Origin: CAJGDV01 sp036667875
GTDB taxonomy: Bacteria; Bacillota_I; Bacilli_A; RF39; UBA660
Length of the DNA stretch: 13,129 bases
Assembly: GCA_036667875.1 (NCBI GenBank)
Contig: JAVWTD010000035.1
Location: 1-13,129, forward strand
Direction of reading: 5' to 3'
Below, piece by piece: positions 6,304 to 12,187 of this stretch (within the stretch, counting starts at the first letter, position 1; every line of letters starts with the position of its first letter). The position numbers were made by a program, and so were the translations under genes. The notes below the pieces were generated by a model. It made no database searches. It was not told the DNA's origin and was given only the letters and a program-made list of their open reading frames with translations.

Positions 6304-7495
6304 AAAATTTCCAAATATCATCTTCATCATGTGAAGTTTCTTCTTTACTTGATTGCATAATATCAGTTTCTTTTACTTCTTCTATATTAGATTCTTCAAT
6401 ATCCTCATTATTAGATTTATTTTGATTGTCTATAGAATCTTCTTCTGTCTCTTTATTATCTTCCTTAATATTTATTGTATCTTCAATAGAAATTTCTGCT
6501 ATGTCTTTTGAATTTTCAATATTTGTTGTGTCTTCAATAGAAACATTTGATTCTTCTTCTAAATTTGAAACATCATTATTTTCATTTTCTAGTTGTATTT
6601 CTTCAGTGTTTTCTTTTTCTAGTTTTGTTTCGTTTGAATTTACATCGTTTGATTCTTCTTGTGATGATAAATTTAAATTGTTTTCTTCTGTTGTTTCTTC
6701 AGTTTTTGATTCTTCAAGCATTTTATCGGAATTTTCTTGTTCTTCATTTTCTTTTTTTGTTTCTTTTAATTTTTCTTTTTTCTTTTTTTTGCCAAAACCA
6801 AAGAATGATTTTTTCTTTTTTTCTTTTTTTACTTCGTTTGAGGCTTGTTCTATTTCTTCAATAGATACTTCTGGAATACCAGTATCTTTTTCACTTACTT
6901 CAATTTCTTCTTCTTTGTTAACTGGTAAAGAGTCAATTTCAGAAATACCAATTTCTTCTACTCCATCAACCATTTCTTTTTGTGTCTGATTGATAGGAAT
7001 TATTTCTTCGATAACTGGTTCTTCTAAAAGAATATCATTATTTTCTTCATTTTTAATTTCTTCTTCTAGTTTTTCTTCTACAATTATATTTTCTGTTTCT
7101 TCTTTTTGCTCATTTAATTGTTTTTCTTTGTCATCATCCTCTTGAATATCTTCATTATAAAAAGGATCTATAGCATCTTTTTTCTCTTCTTCGTCTTCAT
7201 TTATTTTTTCTATTTCATTTTCAGTTTCAATTAAATTGGTTTCTATGGTGTCTATTTCATTTTCAGATTTAATTAAATTGATATCTTTGTTGTCTATTTC
7301 ATTTTCTGTATCAGTAATATTTTCTATAACTGTCTTTTCATCAGATAGATTTTTCTTTTTATTTTTTTCTTTTACAGGTTTATCTATATTTCTTCTTCCG
7401 AAATCTGTTTTTTCAGCATAGTATCCAATTATAGTCATAAGCAGTATAATTCCGCCACCTATAAACCACATTATATTAGCAGTGATAAATTCCAT
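6302..7495 (-). CDS. One-pass membrane protein with long acidic repetitive tail
   Basis: I do not recognise a named family. There are 397 residues from the chosen start. Start choice: ATG at 7495 sits 7 bases after AAAAGGGG (7503-7510), whereas the ATG at 7513 lies upstream of that ribosome site. Residues 8-25 form a transmembrane helix (MWFIGGGIILLMTIIGYYAE), followed by positive residues (GRRN, KEKNKKK), so the tail should be cytoplasmic. The tail is dominated by Glu, Asn, Ile and Lys. Three 14-residue units (ENEID..NLI) arise from 42-base repeats at about 7209-7306, and a 17-residue unit (SIEDTTNI/SIEDTINI) occurs twice. A basic island KKKKSFFGFGKKKKKEK (about 226-242) interrupts the acid. 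It ends DEDDIWKF, which looks like a conserved tail motif. It is last in an operon with trmL, 20 bases after its stop. Confidence 0.75.
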   Translation of the reverse strand: MEFITANIMWFIGGGIILLMTIIGYYAEKTDFGRRNIDKPVKEKNKKKNLSDEKTVIENITDTENEIDNKDINLIKSENEIDTIETNLIETENEIEKINEDEEEKKDAIDPFYNEDIQEDDDKEKQLNEQKEETENIIVEEKLEEEIKNEENNDILLEEPVIEEIIPINQTQKEMVDGVEEIGISEIDSLPVNKEEEIEVSEKDTGIPEVSIEEIEQASNEVKKEKKKKSFFGFGKKKKKEKLKETKKENEEQENSDKMLEESKTEETTEENNLNLSSQEESNDVNSNETKLEKENTEEIQLENENNDVSNLEEESNVSIEDTTNIENSKDIAEISIEDTINIKEDNKETEEDSIDNQNKSNNEDIEESNIEEVKETDIMQSSKEETSHDEDDIWKF

Positions 7496-7515
7496 AGCTG
7501 TTCCCCTTTTCATTT

Positions 7516-8022
7516 TTATTTGGTTAAATAGTCCTCGCCTTTAAATGGTTCTGTTCTTAATAAATCTCTATAATCTTGTTGTCTTAATACTTCAAATAGC
7601 ATTATTGCAACACAATTAGAAAGATTTAAGGCTCTTACATTTTTATTCATAGGTATTCTCATACAATGATCAATATCTTTTTTTAATATTTCCTTAGGTA
7701 TTCCAGTGCTTTCTTTGCCAAAAATTAAATATATATTTTCATTGATATTTTGATAATTAAATGATGTATGTGGTTTTGTACCGTATCTTGTTAAGTAATA
7801 AAATGTTCCTTTATTTTTTTCTAAGAATTCATTCCAATCTTTATATACAAAATATTCACAGTTCTCAATATAATTGACTCCACATCTTTTAACGCTTTTT
7901 TCATCTAATTTAAATCCTAGTGGTTCAATTAAGTGAAGACGTGTTCCAGTTCCAGCACATGTTCTCATTATATTTCCAGTATTCTGTGGAATTTCTGGTT
8001 CAAATAGCACAACATTAATCAT
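7516..8022 (-). CDS. trmL: tRNA (cytidine/uridine-34-2'-O)-methyltransferase TrmL
   Basis: This 168-residue SPOUT-class methyltransferase 2'-O-methylates the wobble base of certain leucine tRNAs using S-adenosylmethionine; it works in the cytoplasm as a dimer. The family signature is complete: VVLFEPEIPQNTGNIMRTCA (4-23), the FGKESTGIP loop (101-109) and the knotted cofactor site RIPMNKNVRALNLSNCVAIMLFEVLRQ (122-148). The length is typical. It overlaps the end of the upstream gene by 8 bases and has no clear ribosome site of its own, so it probably depends on coupled translation. Sharing an operon with two envelope proteins is unexpected for a tRNA enzyme and may only reflect gene packing. 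Confidence 0.95.
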   Translation of the reverse strand: MINVVLFEPEIPQNTGNIMRTCAGTGTRLHLIEPLGFKLDEKSVKRCGVNYIENCEYFVYKDWNEFLEKNKGTFYYLTRYGTKPHTSFNYQNINENIYLIFGKESTGIPKEILKKDIDHCMRIPMNKNVRALNLSNCVAIMLFEVLRQQDYRDLLRTEPFKGEDYLTK

Positions 8023-8536
8023 TATTAATTATTTTTATTCTTTCTAAAAAATTTTTTACATCATCTGTATTAATATCGGTTTCTTTAATATAAAGTATGT
8101 CTGTTACTTCACCATTTGAAAAATATATTAAATTTGGAATTAAAATATTTTGAATTTTATTTAATCTTTTTGACATATAGTTTTTTAGTAAAAGATTTGC
8201 AAAATCATTATTTTCTTCTTTTGCTAAATCAAGAAAAATAATATCATTACTTAGTTCTTTTTCAATTATCATTTTTTTAAATTTTTTTTCAAATTTTTTT
8301 ACATTCATATCTGTTGATGATGAAAGGTATATTATAGTTTCAGGGTTATCCATAATATAACTTGATAATGTTTCAGATTCCATTTCAGAAATCACTTCTG
8401 TGATAACTGAATTAGTCTTATAGTATTCATTTAATGCTTTATACCAAGAGGCAAAATAAAATGTAGCAATTATAGTTATTATAAAAATTGCTGCTAAAAT
8501 AATATAGTTTTTCTTTGGTATATTTCGTAGTTTCAT
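8015..8536 (-). CDS. Membrane-anchored thioredoxin-like protein without CxxC
   Basis: This 173-residue protein has an N-terminal transmembrane helix at about 11-29 (YIILAAIFIITIIATFYFA) preceded by positive residues, so the rest faces outward. The outer part follows thioredoxin order: ETIIYLSSSTDMNVKKFEKKF (66-86, strand-turn-helix with SSSTDMN where CxxC would be), strand NDIIFLDLA (97-105), then the NILIPNLIYFSNGEV block (130-144) with Pro 134 in the cis-Pro position, and a final helix. Without cysteines it cannot act as a classical oxidoreductase; a binding or scaffold role is more likely. It is first in an operon with trmL and the acidic membrane protein. ATG at 8536 follows GGTGAG closely. 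No named family is recognised. Confidence 0.75.
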   Translation of the reverse strand: MKLRNIPKKNYIILAAIFIITIIATFYFASWYKALNEYYKTNSVITEVISEMESETLSSYIMDNPETIIYLSSSTDMNVKKFEKKFKKMIIEKELSNDIIFLDLAKEENNDFANLLLKNYMSKRLNKIQNILIPNLIYFSNGEVTDILYIKETDINTDDVKNFLERIKIINND

Positions 8537-8560
8537 ACTCTCACCATACTTTCTACTTTG

Positions 8561-8589
8561 ATTTTAACATATTTAAGAATTTTTTTCCA
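8561..8589 (-). promoter_or_regulatory. Promoter of the thioredoxin-like/trmL operon
   Basis: TGGAAA (8589-8584), 17 bases, then an extended -10 TGTTAAAAT (8569-8561), that is TG-N-TAAAAT. Transcription would begin near 8554. A small inverted repeat AATATTT-GAG-AAATATT (8591-8607) lies just upstream of the -35 and could be a binding site. Confidence 0.5.
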
Positions 8590-8611
8590 CAATATTTGAG
8601 AAATATTATAA

Positions 8612-8641
8612 AAAAGTAAAAAGACAGTTTTAAAAACTGTC
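8612..8641 (-). terminator. Terminator of the AAA+ ATPase gene
   Basis: Perfect 9-bp stem GACAGTTTT/AAAACTGTC (8623-8631 and 8633-8641), followed leftward by TTTTTACTTTTTT. The last codons and the stop TAA (8630-8632) lie inside the hairpin, so the terminator is partly coding. Confidence 0.92.
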
Positions 8642-9634
8642 GTACTCATTTTTTACTTCATCTATTGTTACAAGGGGAAGAATTATTCTATCTGCATTTG
8701 CTATGTCTCCATATTTTATTTTAAAATCTGCTAATTCTTTTACAATACTATCAGGATAAATTCTTTTGCTGTTTTTTATGGCATTATATACATCTAAAAT
8801 GTCTACTTCTTTTTTATTTTTAAATAATGCATTTGAAAAAGCTTGTGTTAATACTGAAAAAGCTATATCCGGATACATTGCTGCTAATCCATAAACTCTT
8901 TTGAATTCTGATGTGGCATTAACAATTGCAGTTATAAGTTTTTCATTTGTATAGTCATTATATTTGAATTTTGCTCCTGTTTGTTTTTCAATTTTAGGTA
9001 AGGTACCCATAAGTATATCTATTGTAGTTTTCATGTCTGGTTCAACTACTTCAATTTTATCAAATCTTCTTAAAAAGGCACGATCTTTTATAATATATGT
9101 ATTGTATTCTTGTGTTGTTGTTGCTCCTATTACTTTTATATCTCCTCTATCTAGAGCTGGTTTTAAAATGTTTGCTAAATCCATTGGACCAGAATTATTT
9201 CCTCCAATTAATGTATGGACTTCATCTATAAACAAAATAGTTTTTTCCATTTGTTTAAGTTCGTTTACTAAAATATTTACGATTAATTCTTCTTTTCCGT
9301 TGGTTGTTATTTTACCTATTAATGAGGTTGAATTAATTTTGATTATTTTATACCCTTTTAATGCATCTGGAACTTCATCTTTTTTTATTAAGTATGCTAA
9401 TCCTTCAACTATTGCAGTTTTACCTATTCCAGCATGTCCTACTAAAAGAGCAGATTTTTCAGGGGTTAATAATACTATCATCATTTTCTTTAATTCAGAT
9501 TCTCTTGCTAAAGCAGGGTTTGTTATGTATTCTTTTTTGGTTAATTCTTCTGCATACATATTTACAATACTTATTTCTTCTTTTTTATTTATAACTGGTT
9601 CTTCTTCAAAAGAAATTATTTCATGTTCATTCAT
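8630..9634 (-). CDS. Stand-alone AAA+ ATPase related to the D1 domain of ClpB/ClpC
   Basis: This 334-residue protein has a single AAA+ module. The order matches Clp D1: a linker-like start (YAEELTKKEYITNPALARESELKKM, 27-51), Walker A GHAGIGKT (66-73), VEGLAYLI, Walker B ILFIDEVH (133-140), sensor 1 VIGATT (168-173) and the paired arginines LRRFDKI (188-194) that act as Arg fingers in Clp D1. A helical lid follows (FKRVYGLAAMYPDIAFSVLTQAF). The Clp N-domain, the coiled-coil middle domain, the second AAA+ ring and the ClpP-binding loop are all missing, although full Clp proteins run 700-860 residues. All ATPase residues are present. It is therefore a divergent single-ring relative with unknown substrate. 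ATG at 9634 follows AGGAG with good spacing, 10 bases after the stop of a membrane thioredoxin gene, so the two form one operon. Confidence 0.88.
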   Translation of the reverse strand: MNEHEIISFEEEPVINKKEEISIVNMYAEELTKKEYITNPALARESELKKMMIVLLTPEKSALLVGHAGIGKTAIVEGLAYLIKKDEVPDALKGYKIIKINSTSLIGKITTNGKEELIVNILVNELKQMEKTILFIDEVHTLIGGNNSGPMDLANILKPALDRGDIKVIGATTTQEYNTYIIKDRAFLRRFDKIEVVEPDMKTTIDILMGTLPKIEKQTGAKFKYNDYTNEKLITAIVNATSEFKRVYGLAAMYPDIAFSVLTQAFSNALFKNKKEVDILDVYNAIKNSKRIYPDSIVKELADFKIKYGDIANADRIILPLVTIDEVKNEYDSF

Positions 9635-9644
9635 ATTAAATCTC

Positions 9645-10082
9645 CTATTCTTTTATTATACCGGCATTTTTAAGTTTATTTACTGAATATGTAAAATTCA
9701 TATTTCCTTCTATTCTTGTTTTTTCTCTTTTATATTCTTTTCCATTTTTTGTTACAACTGTTGTTGGAGTACCTGATGAGGGAAAATGTGAGTTTATATT
9801 TGCATATTCTTTTTTTGATAATTTTGAAATGTCAATATAGTTGATTCTAACATGTTTTTCTTTAACAATTCTATTAACTGTTTTAGTAAACATATGACAA
9901 TGACTACACTCAGATGAGCCAATAAACAATACAAATTTCTTATTATTTTCAATAAGTTTTTGATATTCTTTAAAATTTATTTCATTATATGTTTTAGGCA
10001 ATAGCATATAATATATCCCGCCACCTATAATTAATGTGCATACTATTATTAATAATATCATAATATTTTTTTCTTTCTTCAT
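9645..10082 (-). CDS. Membrane-anchored thioredoxin with CSHC motif
   Basis: This 145-residue thiol-disulfide protein has an N-terminal anchor at about 7-27 (IMILLIIVCTLIIGGGIYYML) and an outward thioredoxin domain. The active site is GSSECSHCHMF with Cys 59 and Cys 62, after strand KFVLFIG. The strand VRINYIDIS and the cis-Pro strand SSGTPTTVV (Pro 106) are present. It should exchange disulfides outside the membrane; whether it oxidises or reduces cannot be told from sequence. The CSHC dipeptide resembles that of bacteriocin-transport or DsbA-like accessory thioredoxins more than the CGPC of cytosolic ones. ATG at 10082 follows GGTGAT. It is first in an operon with the Clp-like ATPase at 8630-9634. 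Confidence 0.88.
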   Translation of the reverse strand: MKKEKNIMILLIIVCTLIIGGGIYYMLLPKTYNEINFKEYQKLIENNKKFVLFIGSSECSHCHMFTKTVNRIVKEKHVRINYIDISKLSKKEYANINSHFPSSGTPTTVVTKNGKEYKREKTRIEGNMNFTYSVNKLKNAGIIKE

Positions 10083-10097
10083 TATATCACCATTTAA

Positions 10098-10103
10098 ATT
10101 ATA
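10098..10103 (-). promoter_or_regulatory. Putative -10 box of the thioredoxin/AAA+ operon
   Basis: Perfect TATAAT reads leftward at 10103-10098. The -35 position falls in the T-run of the preceding terminator and gives no real match. The -10 ends only 6 bases before GGTGAT (10091-10086), implying a leader of about 10 nt. Confidence 0.4.
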
Positions 10104-10117
10104 TAATAATTCTTAAT

Positions 10118-10154
10118 AAAAAAAAAGAGATTTTATACTTTTTTCTCTTTTTTG
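10118..10154 (-). terminator. Terminator of the LysM gene
   Basis: Stem AAAAAAAGAGA/TCTCTTTTTTT around a 13-base loop, ending leftward in a run of nine T. The LysM stop codon (10133-10135) sits in the loop. Confidence 0.75.
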
Positions 10155-10588
10155 TATAAGATTAATTGATTTGGCAATAAATAAATAGCTGCATTTTCAG
10201 ATATTAAACTTTCTGGTGTGGTTTTAAGGTTTATTGCTACTTGAGTTAATGTCTCTCCATCTAATACAGAATATATTCCTATTCCTGGTTTTGGAATTAA
10301 TAATTCTTGTCCTGGATAGATATATCCTCCTTCTTCAAGTCCATTTATTAATACTAAATCTTTATAGTTTGTATTGTTTCTTCTTGCTATATCAAATAAT
10401 GTGTCTCCTTTTATTACTGTATATATCAAAAAGGGAATATTTTGATTGTTTGGGACAATTATTTCCATTCCTTGTCTTAAGTTTGATAAATCGACGTTTA
10501 TTTTCTTTAATACGTCTATAGTGGTATCAAATTTTATTGCTATTGATTCAATGGTATCTCCTCTATCAACAATATATATTTTATACAT
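10133..10588 (-). CDS. Three-LysM protein without signal peptide, possibly spore-associated
   Basis: This 151-residue protein is made almost entirely of three LysM domains: about 2-47 (YIVDRGDTIESIAIKF), 54-99 (YTVIKGDTLFDIARRNN) and 104-147 (YSVLDGETLTQVAINL). LysM binds peptidoglycan or other N-acetylglucosamine polymers. There is no signal peptide, transmembrane segment or catalytic domain, so export by the general route is not indicated. Cytoplasmic LysM proteins are typical of spore coat or cortex-binding proteins made in the mother cell, such as SafA and SpoVID of Bacillus. The divergent neighbour is a CotY/CotZ-like coat protein, which fits that idea. ATG at 10588 follows GAGGTGAT. The domain call is firm; the spore role is inference. 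Confidence 0.9.
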   Translation of the reverse strand: MYKIYIVDRGDTIESIAIKFDTTIDVLKKINVDLSNLRQGMEIIVPNNQNIPFLIYTVIKGDTLFDIARRNNTNYKDLVLINGLEEGGYIYPGQELLIPKPGIGIYSVLDGETLTQVAINLKTTPESLISENAAIYLLPNQLILYKKEKKV

Positions 10589-10603
10589 AAAATCACCTCA
10601 ACA

Positions 10604-10612
10604 TATTATATG
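10604..10612 (-). promoter_or_regulatory. Promoter element of the LysM gene, sigma-K/sigma-E-like -10
   Basis: CATATAATA reads leftward at 10612-10604. It holds a perfect TATAAT but also fits CATANNNTA, the -10 consensus of the mother-cell factor sigma-K, and CATATAAT is close to the sigma-E form. At 17 bases upstream is ATGTCA, a 4/6 match to TTGACA. I found no clean sigma-E or sigma-K -35, so the factor is undecided. Confidence 0.4.
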
Positions 10613-10676
10613 ATAATTTTATATATTTGACATTTATAGGTGTTTGAATAAACATTTTTTTAAAAACTGAATATTC

Positions 10677-10682
10677 TATATT
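10677..10682 (+). promoter_or_regulatory. Putative -10 and strong ribosome site of the coat-like gene
   Basis: TATATT at 10677-10682 ends 6 bases before GGGAGGG (10689-10695), which is 6 bases before the ATG at 10702. No -35 is recognisable at 16-18 bases. TTGACA at 10627-10632 is too far upstream for normal spacing. A weak -35 could mean an activator or another sigma factor. Confidence 0.35.
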
Positions 10683-10701
10683 AGAAATGGGAGGGATTTA
10701 G

Positions 10702-11109
10702 ATGTGTAACGAGGAAAAAAAATGTAATAAATGTGTAGAAGAAATTTTAAATGTTATTTTAATTTTACAGGAAAATGCATCTTGTTTTGATACAAATTTA
10801 GAGTCATGTGATAAAGGATTTTTAGGGCAATGCTCTACTTCATTTGCTTGCAATACAAGACCAGTAATGTTATATCTATGTAATGGTACTGCTTTATGTA
10901 TGCCAAGTGAAAAGAATTCAGTTGTGGCTGATTCTCATGTATTTAGAATAGAAAAATTAGATCATAATTGTGCAACTTTTAGAGTACTTTCAATGGTTGA
11001 AGGAACTGATCCTGTATGTTATGATTCAACAAATTCGTTCTTCACAGTAAATTTAAATTGTGTTTGCTGTATAAGATGTTTATGTGATACATATATTGAC
11101 TGTTTATAA
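10702..11109 (+). CDS. Cys-rich CotY/CotZ-type spore coat protein
   Basis: This 135-residue protein has 17 cysteines and no signal peptide or membrane helix. The best family marker is VFRIEKLDHNCATFRVL (80-96), which matches the FFRVEKLCDCCATLSIL-type block of Bacillus CotZ and CotY. It also has a short N-terminal CxxCVEEIL segment and a C-terminal VNLNCVCCIRCLCD block, corresponding to the CIQCL end of CotZ. CotY and CotZ assemble, with disulfide cross-links, into the crystalline outer crust of the spore. It is shorter than CotZ (about 148) and CotY (about 162). This is the only plus-strand gene in the window, divergent from the LysM gene and closed by a shared terminator. The strong GGGAGGG ribosome site fits high expression. 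Family membership is well supported; the spore-surface role is by homology. Confidence 0.88.
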   Translation: MCNEEKKCNKCVEEILNVILILQENASCFDTNLESCDKGFLGQCSTSFACNTRPVMLYLCNGTALCMPSEKNSVVADSHVFRIEKLDHNCATFRVLSMVEGTDPVCYDSTNSFFTVNLNCVCCIRCLCDTYIDCL

Positions 11110-11112
11110 TTT

Positions 11113-11138
11113 AAAAAACTGATTAAATCAGTTTTTTT
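11113..11138. terminator. Bidirectional terminator between convergent genes
   Basis: AAAAAACTGATT (11113-11124) pairs with AATCAGTTTTTT (from 11126), with A-runs and T-runs on the two sides, so it works in both directions. The coat-gene stop is 3 bases upstream, and the stop of the phosphodiesterase (11137-11139) lies at the end of the T-run. Confidence 0.92.
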
Positions 11139-11847
11139 ATATTATATTTTCTAAAATGTAAGAGTCTGCTCCGTCTTTATATTTTTTTAATTCTTCCTTA
11201 GATTTAATTGTCCATACGATTACTGGTTTTCCACTTTTTTTATATTTTTTTATTGGTTTGTCGTTAAGGGCTGTTTTTTGGCACGCTATGAAGTCAGGTT
11301 TTATTATATAATTAAAATTGGTATTTCTAATCAAAAATTTTTTAAGTTTATTATAGCCATATTTTGGATTATCAATATTTGGAAACAAAAGACCTACTTT
11401 ATAATTTGTATTTTTTTTAAGATAATTTACTGTTTTATAGTCAAAAGATTTTAGAATTACATCTCCTTTGTAGTCTTTTAATAATTTTATTACTTCATCT
11501 TCAAGCAAGTACTTTTTGTGGTCAAATTTGAGTTCTATATCGAGCATAACTTTTCCATTAACTAAATTTAAGACATCTTTAAATAAAGGGATTTTTTCAT
11601 TTGAGTTTAATAAGTAGACATGTTTTAAATCTTCTAAAGTACATTCATTTATTTTTTTGTTTTTCCCAGTCATTCTTATTAGGTTATCATCATGAAAAAC
11701 AATAACATTTCCGTCTTTTAAAATATGAACATCAAATTCAAATGGTGTTCCTTTTTTTAAACATTCTTTGAAGGCTGACATACTATTTTCTGGTATCTTT
11801 TCATTGTGGCATCCTCTATGTGCAAAATTTATATTTTTTATTTCCAT
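11137..11847 (-). CDS. Glycerophosphodiester phosphodiesterase (GDPD)
   Basis: This 236-residue cytoplasmic TIM-barrel enzyme hydrolyses deacylated phospholipids (glycerophosphodiesters) to glycerol 3-phosphate and an alcohol. Catalytic features are in order: FAHRG (8-12) with His 10 and Arg 11, PENSMSAF (19-26), the metal-binding FEFDVH (36-41) with Glu 37 and Asp 39, VFHDDNLIRMTG (50-61) with the second catalytic His 52, and LDIELK (102-107). The C-terminal barrel strands PVIVWTIKS and ADSYILENI are intact. There is no signal peptide or membrane helix, as in UgpQ/YqiK types. ATG at 11847 follows AGAGGT. It is alone between a bidirectional terminator and a hairpin upstream. Confidence 0.95.
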   Translation of the reverse strand: MEIKNINFAHRGCHNEKIPENSMSAFKECLKKGTPFEFDVHILKDGNVIVFHDDNLIRMTGKNKKINECTLEDLKHVYLLNSNEKIPLFKDVLNLVNGKVMLDIELKFDHKKYLLEDEVIKLLKDYKGDVILKSFDYKTVNYLKKNTNYKVGLLFPNIDNPKYGYNKLKKFLIRNTNFNYIIKPDFIACQKTALNDKPIKKYKKSGKPVIVWTIKSKEELKKYKDGADSYILENII

Positions 11848-11865
11848 TTTTTACCTCTTTATTAG

Positions 11866-11871
11866 ATTATA
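11866..11871 (-). promoter_or_regulatory. Putative -10 box of the GDPD gene
   Basis: Perfect TATAAT reads leftward at 11871-11866. The -35 region (ATTCTA at 17 bases) is poor. It ends 7 bases before AGAGGT (11858-11853), again implying a very short leader. Confidence 0.4.
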
Positions 11872-11905
11872 CTTATAATATAAAATTATAGAATTATAAA
11901 TGTTT

Positions 11906-11951
11906 AATATAAATAACTAAGTCAATATGTATTGACTTAGTTATTTATATT
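11906..11951 (-). terminator. Long perfect palindrome, probable terminator
   Basis: A 21-bp perfect stem (11906-11926 with 11931-11951) around the loop ATGT. The core is CTAAGTCAAT/ATTGACTTAG. Leftward, the core is followed by TTATTTATATT, which is T-rich but can itself pair as the outer stem. The last codons and stop (11937-11939) of the 66-codon gene lie inside. There is no plain T-run beyond the full stem, so terminator is likely but not certain. Confidence 0.6.
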
Positions 11952-12137
11952 GTCTATTTCTGATTCAATTGAGTGTCCATAACTTATATTAGATTCATTA
12001 CTTTCATCTTCAACTGAAACATAAGTATTTTCATTTTTTCGTTCTTCATTTGAGTCATCTTTTTGTGAATCAAAATCATTTATTATTTTACTAAAATTAT
12101 TACGATACTGTCTGTTGTCTTTTTTTATTATTCTCAA
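11937..12137 (-). CDS. Small acidic Ser/Asn-rich protein, TTG start
   Basis: I recognise no family for this 66-residue protein. A basic start (MRIIKKDNRQYRNNF) is followed by a tail rich in Ser, Glu, Asp and Asn (SVEDESNESNISYGHSIESE) with nine Ser. There is no membrane helix or signal; it is probably disordered. The start is TTG at 12137, placed 6 bases after AGGTGA (12149-12144). A strong extended -10 promoter lies directly upstream and a hairpin closes the gene, so it is a true transcription unit despite the small size. It follows the protein-kinase-like gene by 35 bases. The Ser-rich tail could be a kinase target, which is speculation. Confidence 0.6.
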   Translation of the reverse strand: MRIIKKDNRQYRNNFSKIINDFDSQKDDSNEERKNENTYVSVEDESNESNISYGHSIESEIDNINN

Positions 12138-12158
12138 TCTTTTTCACCTACCATAATA

Positions 12159-12187
12159 ATTATAGCATATTTTTATTTTTTTGTCCT
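12159..12187 (-). promoter_or_regulatory. Promoter of the 66-codon gene inside the kinase 3' end
   Basis: AGGACA (12187-12182), 17 bases, then a perfect extended -10 TGCTATAAT (12167-12159). The -35 lies in the last codons of the kinase-like gene. Transcription would begin near 12152, just before AGGTGA. Confidence 0.65.

Noticed and set aside
6426..6989. Long plus-strand open frames opposite the acidic membrane protein
   Set aside because: They mirror the biased Glu/Lys codons of the minus-strand gene (giving Ser/Phe runs), have no ribosome site and no family resemblance. The same holds for frames opposite the protease, the 2880 gene, cdaA and the AAA+ gene.
8630..9634. Frameshifted or truncated clpB/clpC
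   Set aside because: The gene has a good ribosome site, an intact C-terminal extension and its own terminator, and the flanks hold no clp remnant. It reads as a complete single-module protein.
10627..10632. TTGACA on the plus strand as the -35 of the coat-like gene
   Set aside because: No -10 lies 16-18 bases downstream (only AAACAT/TAAACA); the best -10 at 10677 is 44 bases away.
10669..10675. GAATATT as a sigma-E -35 for the coat-like gene
   Set aside because: The matching -10 would fall on the ribosome site GGGAGGG, with no CATA-like element there.
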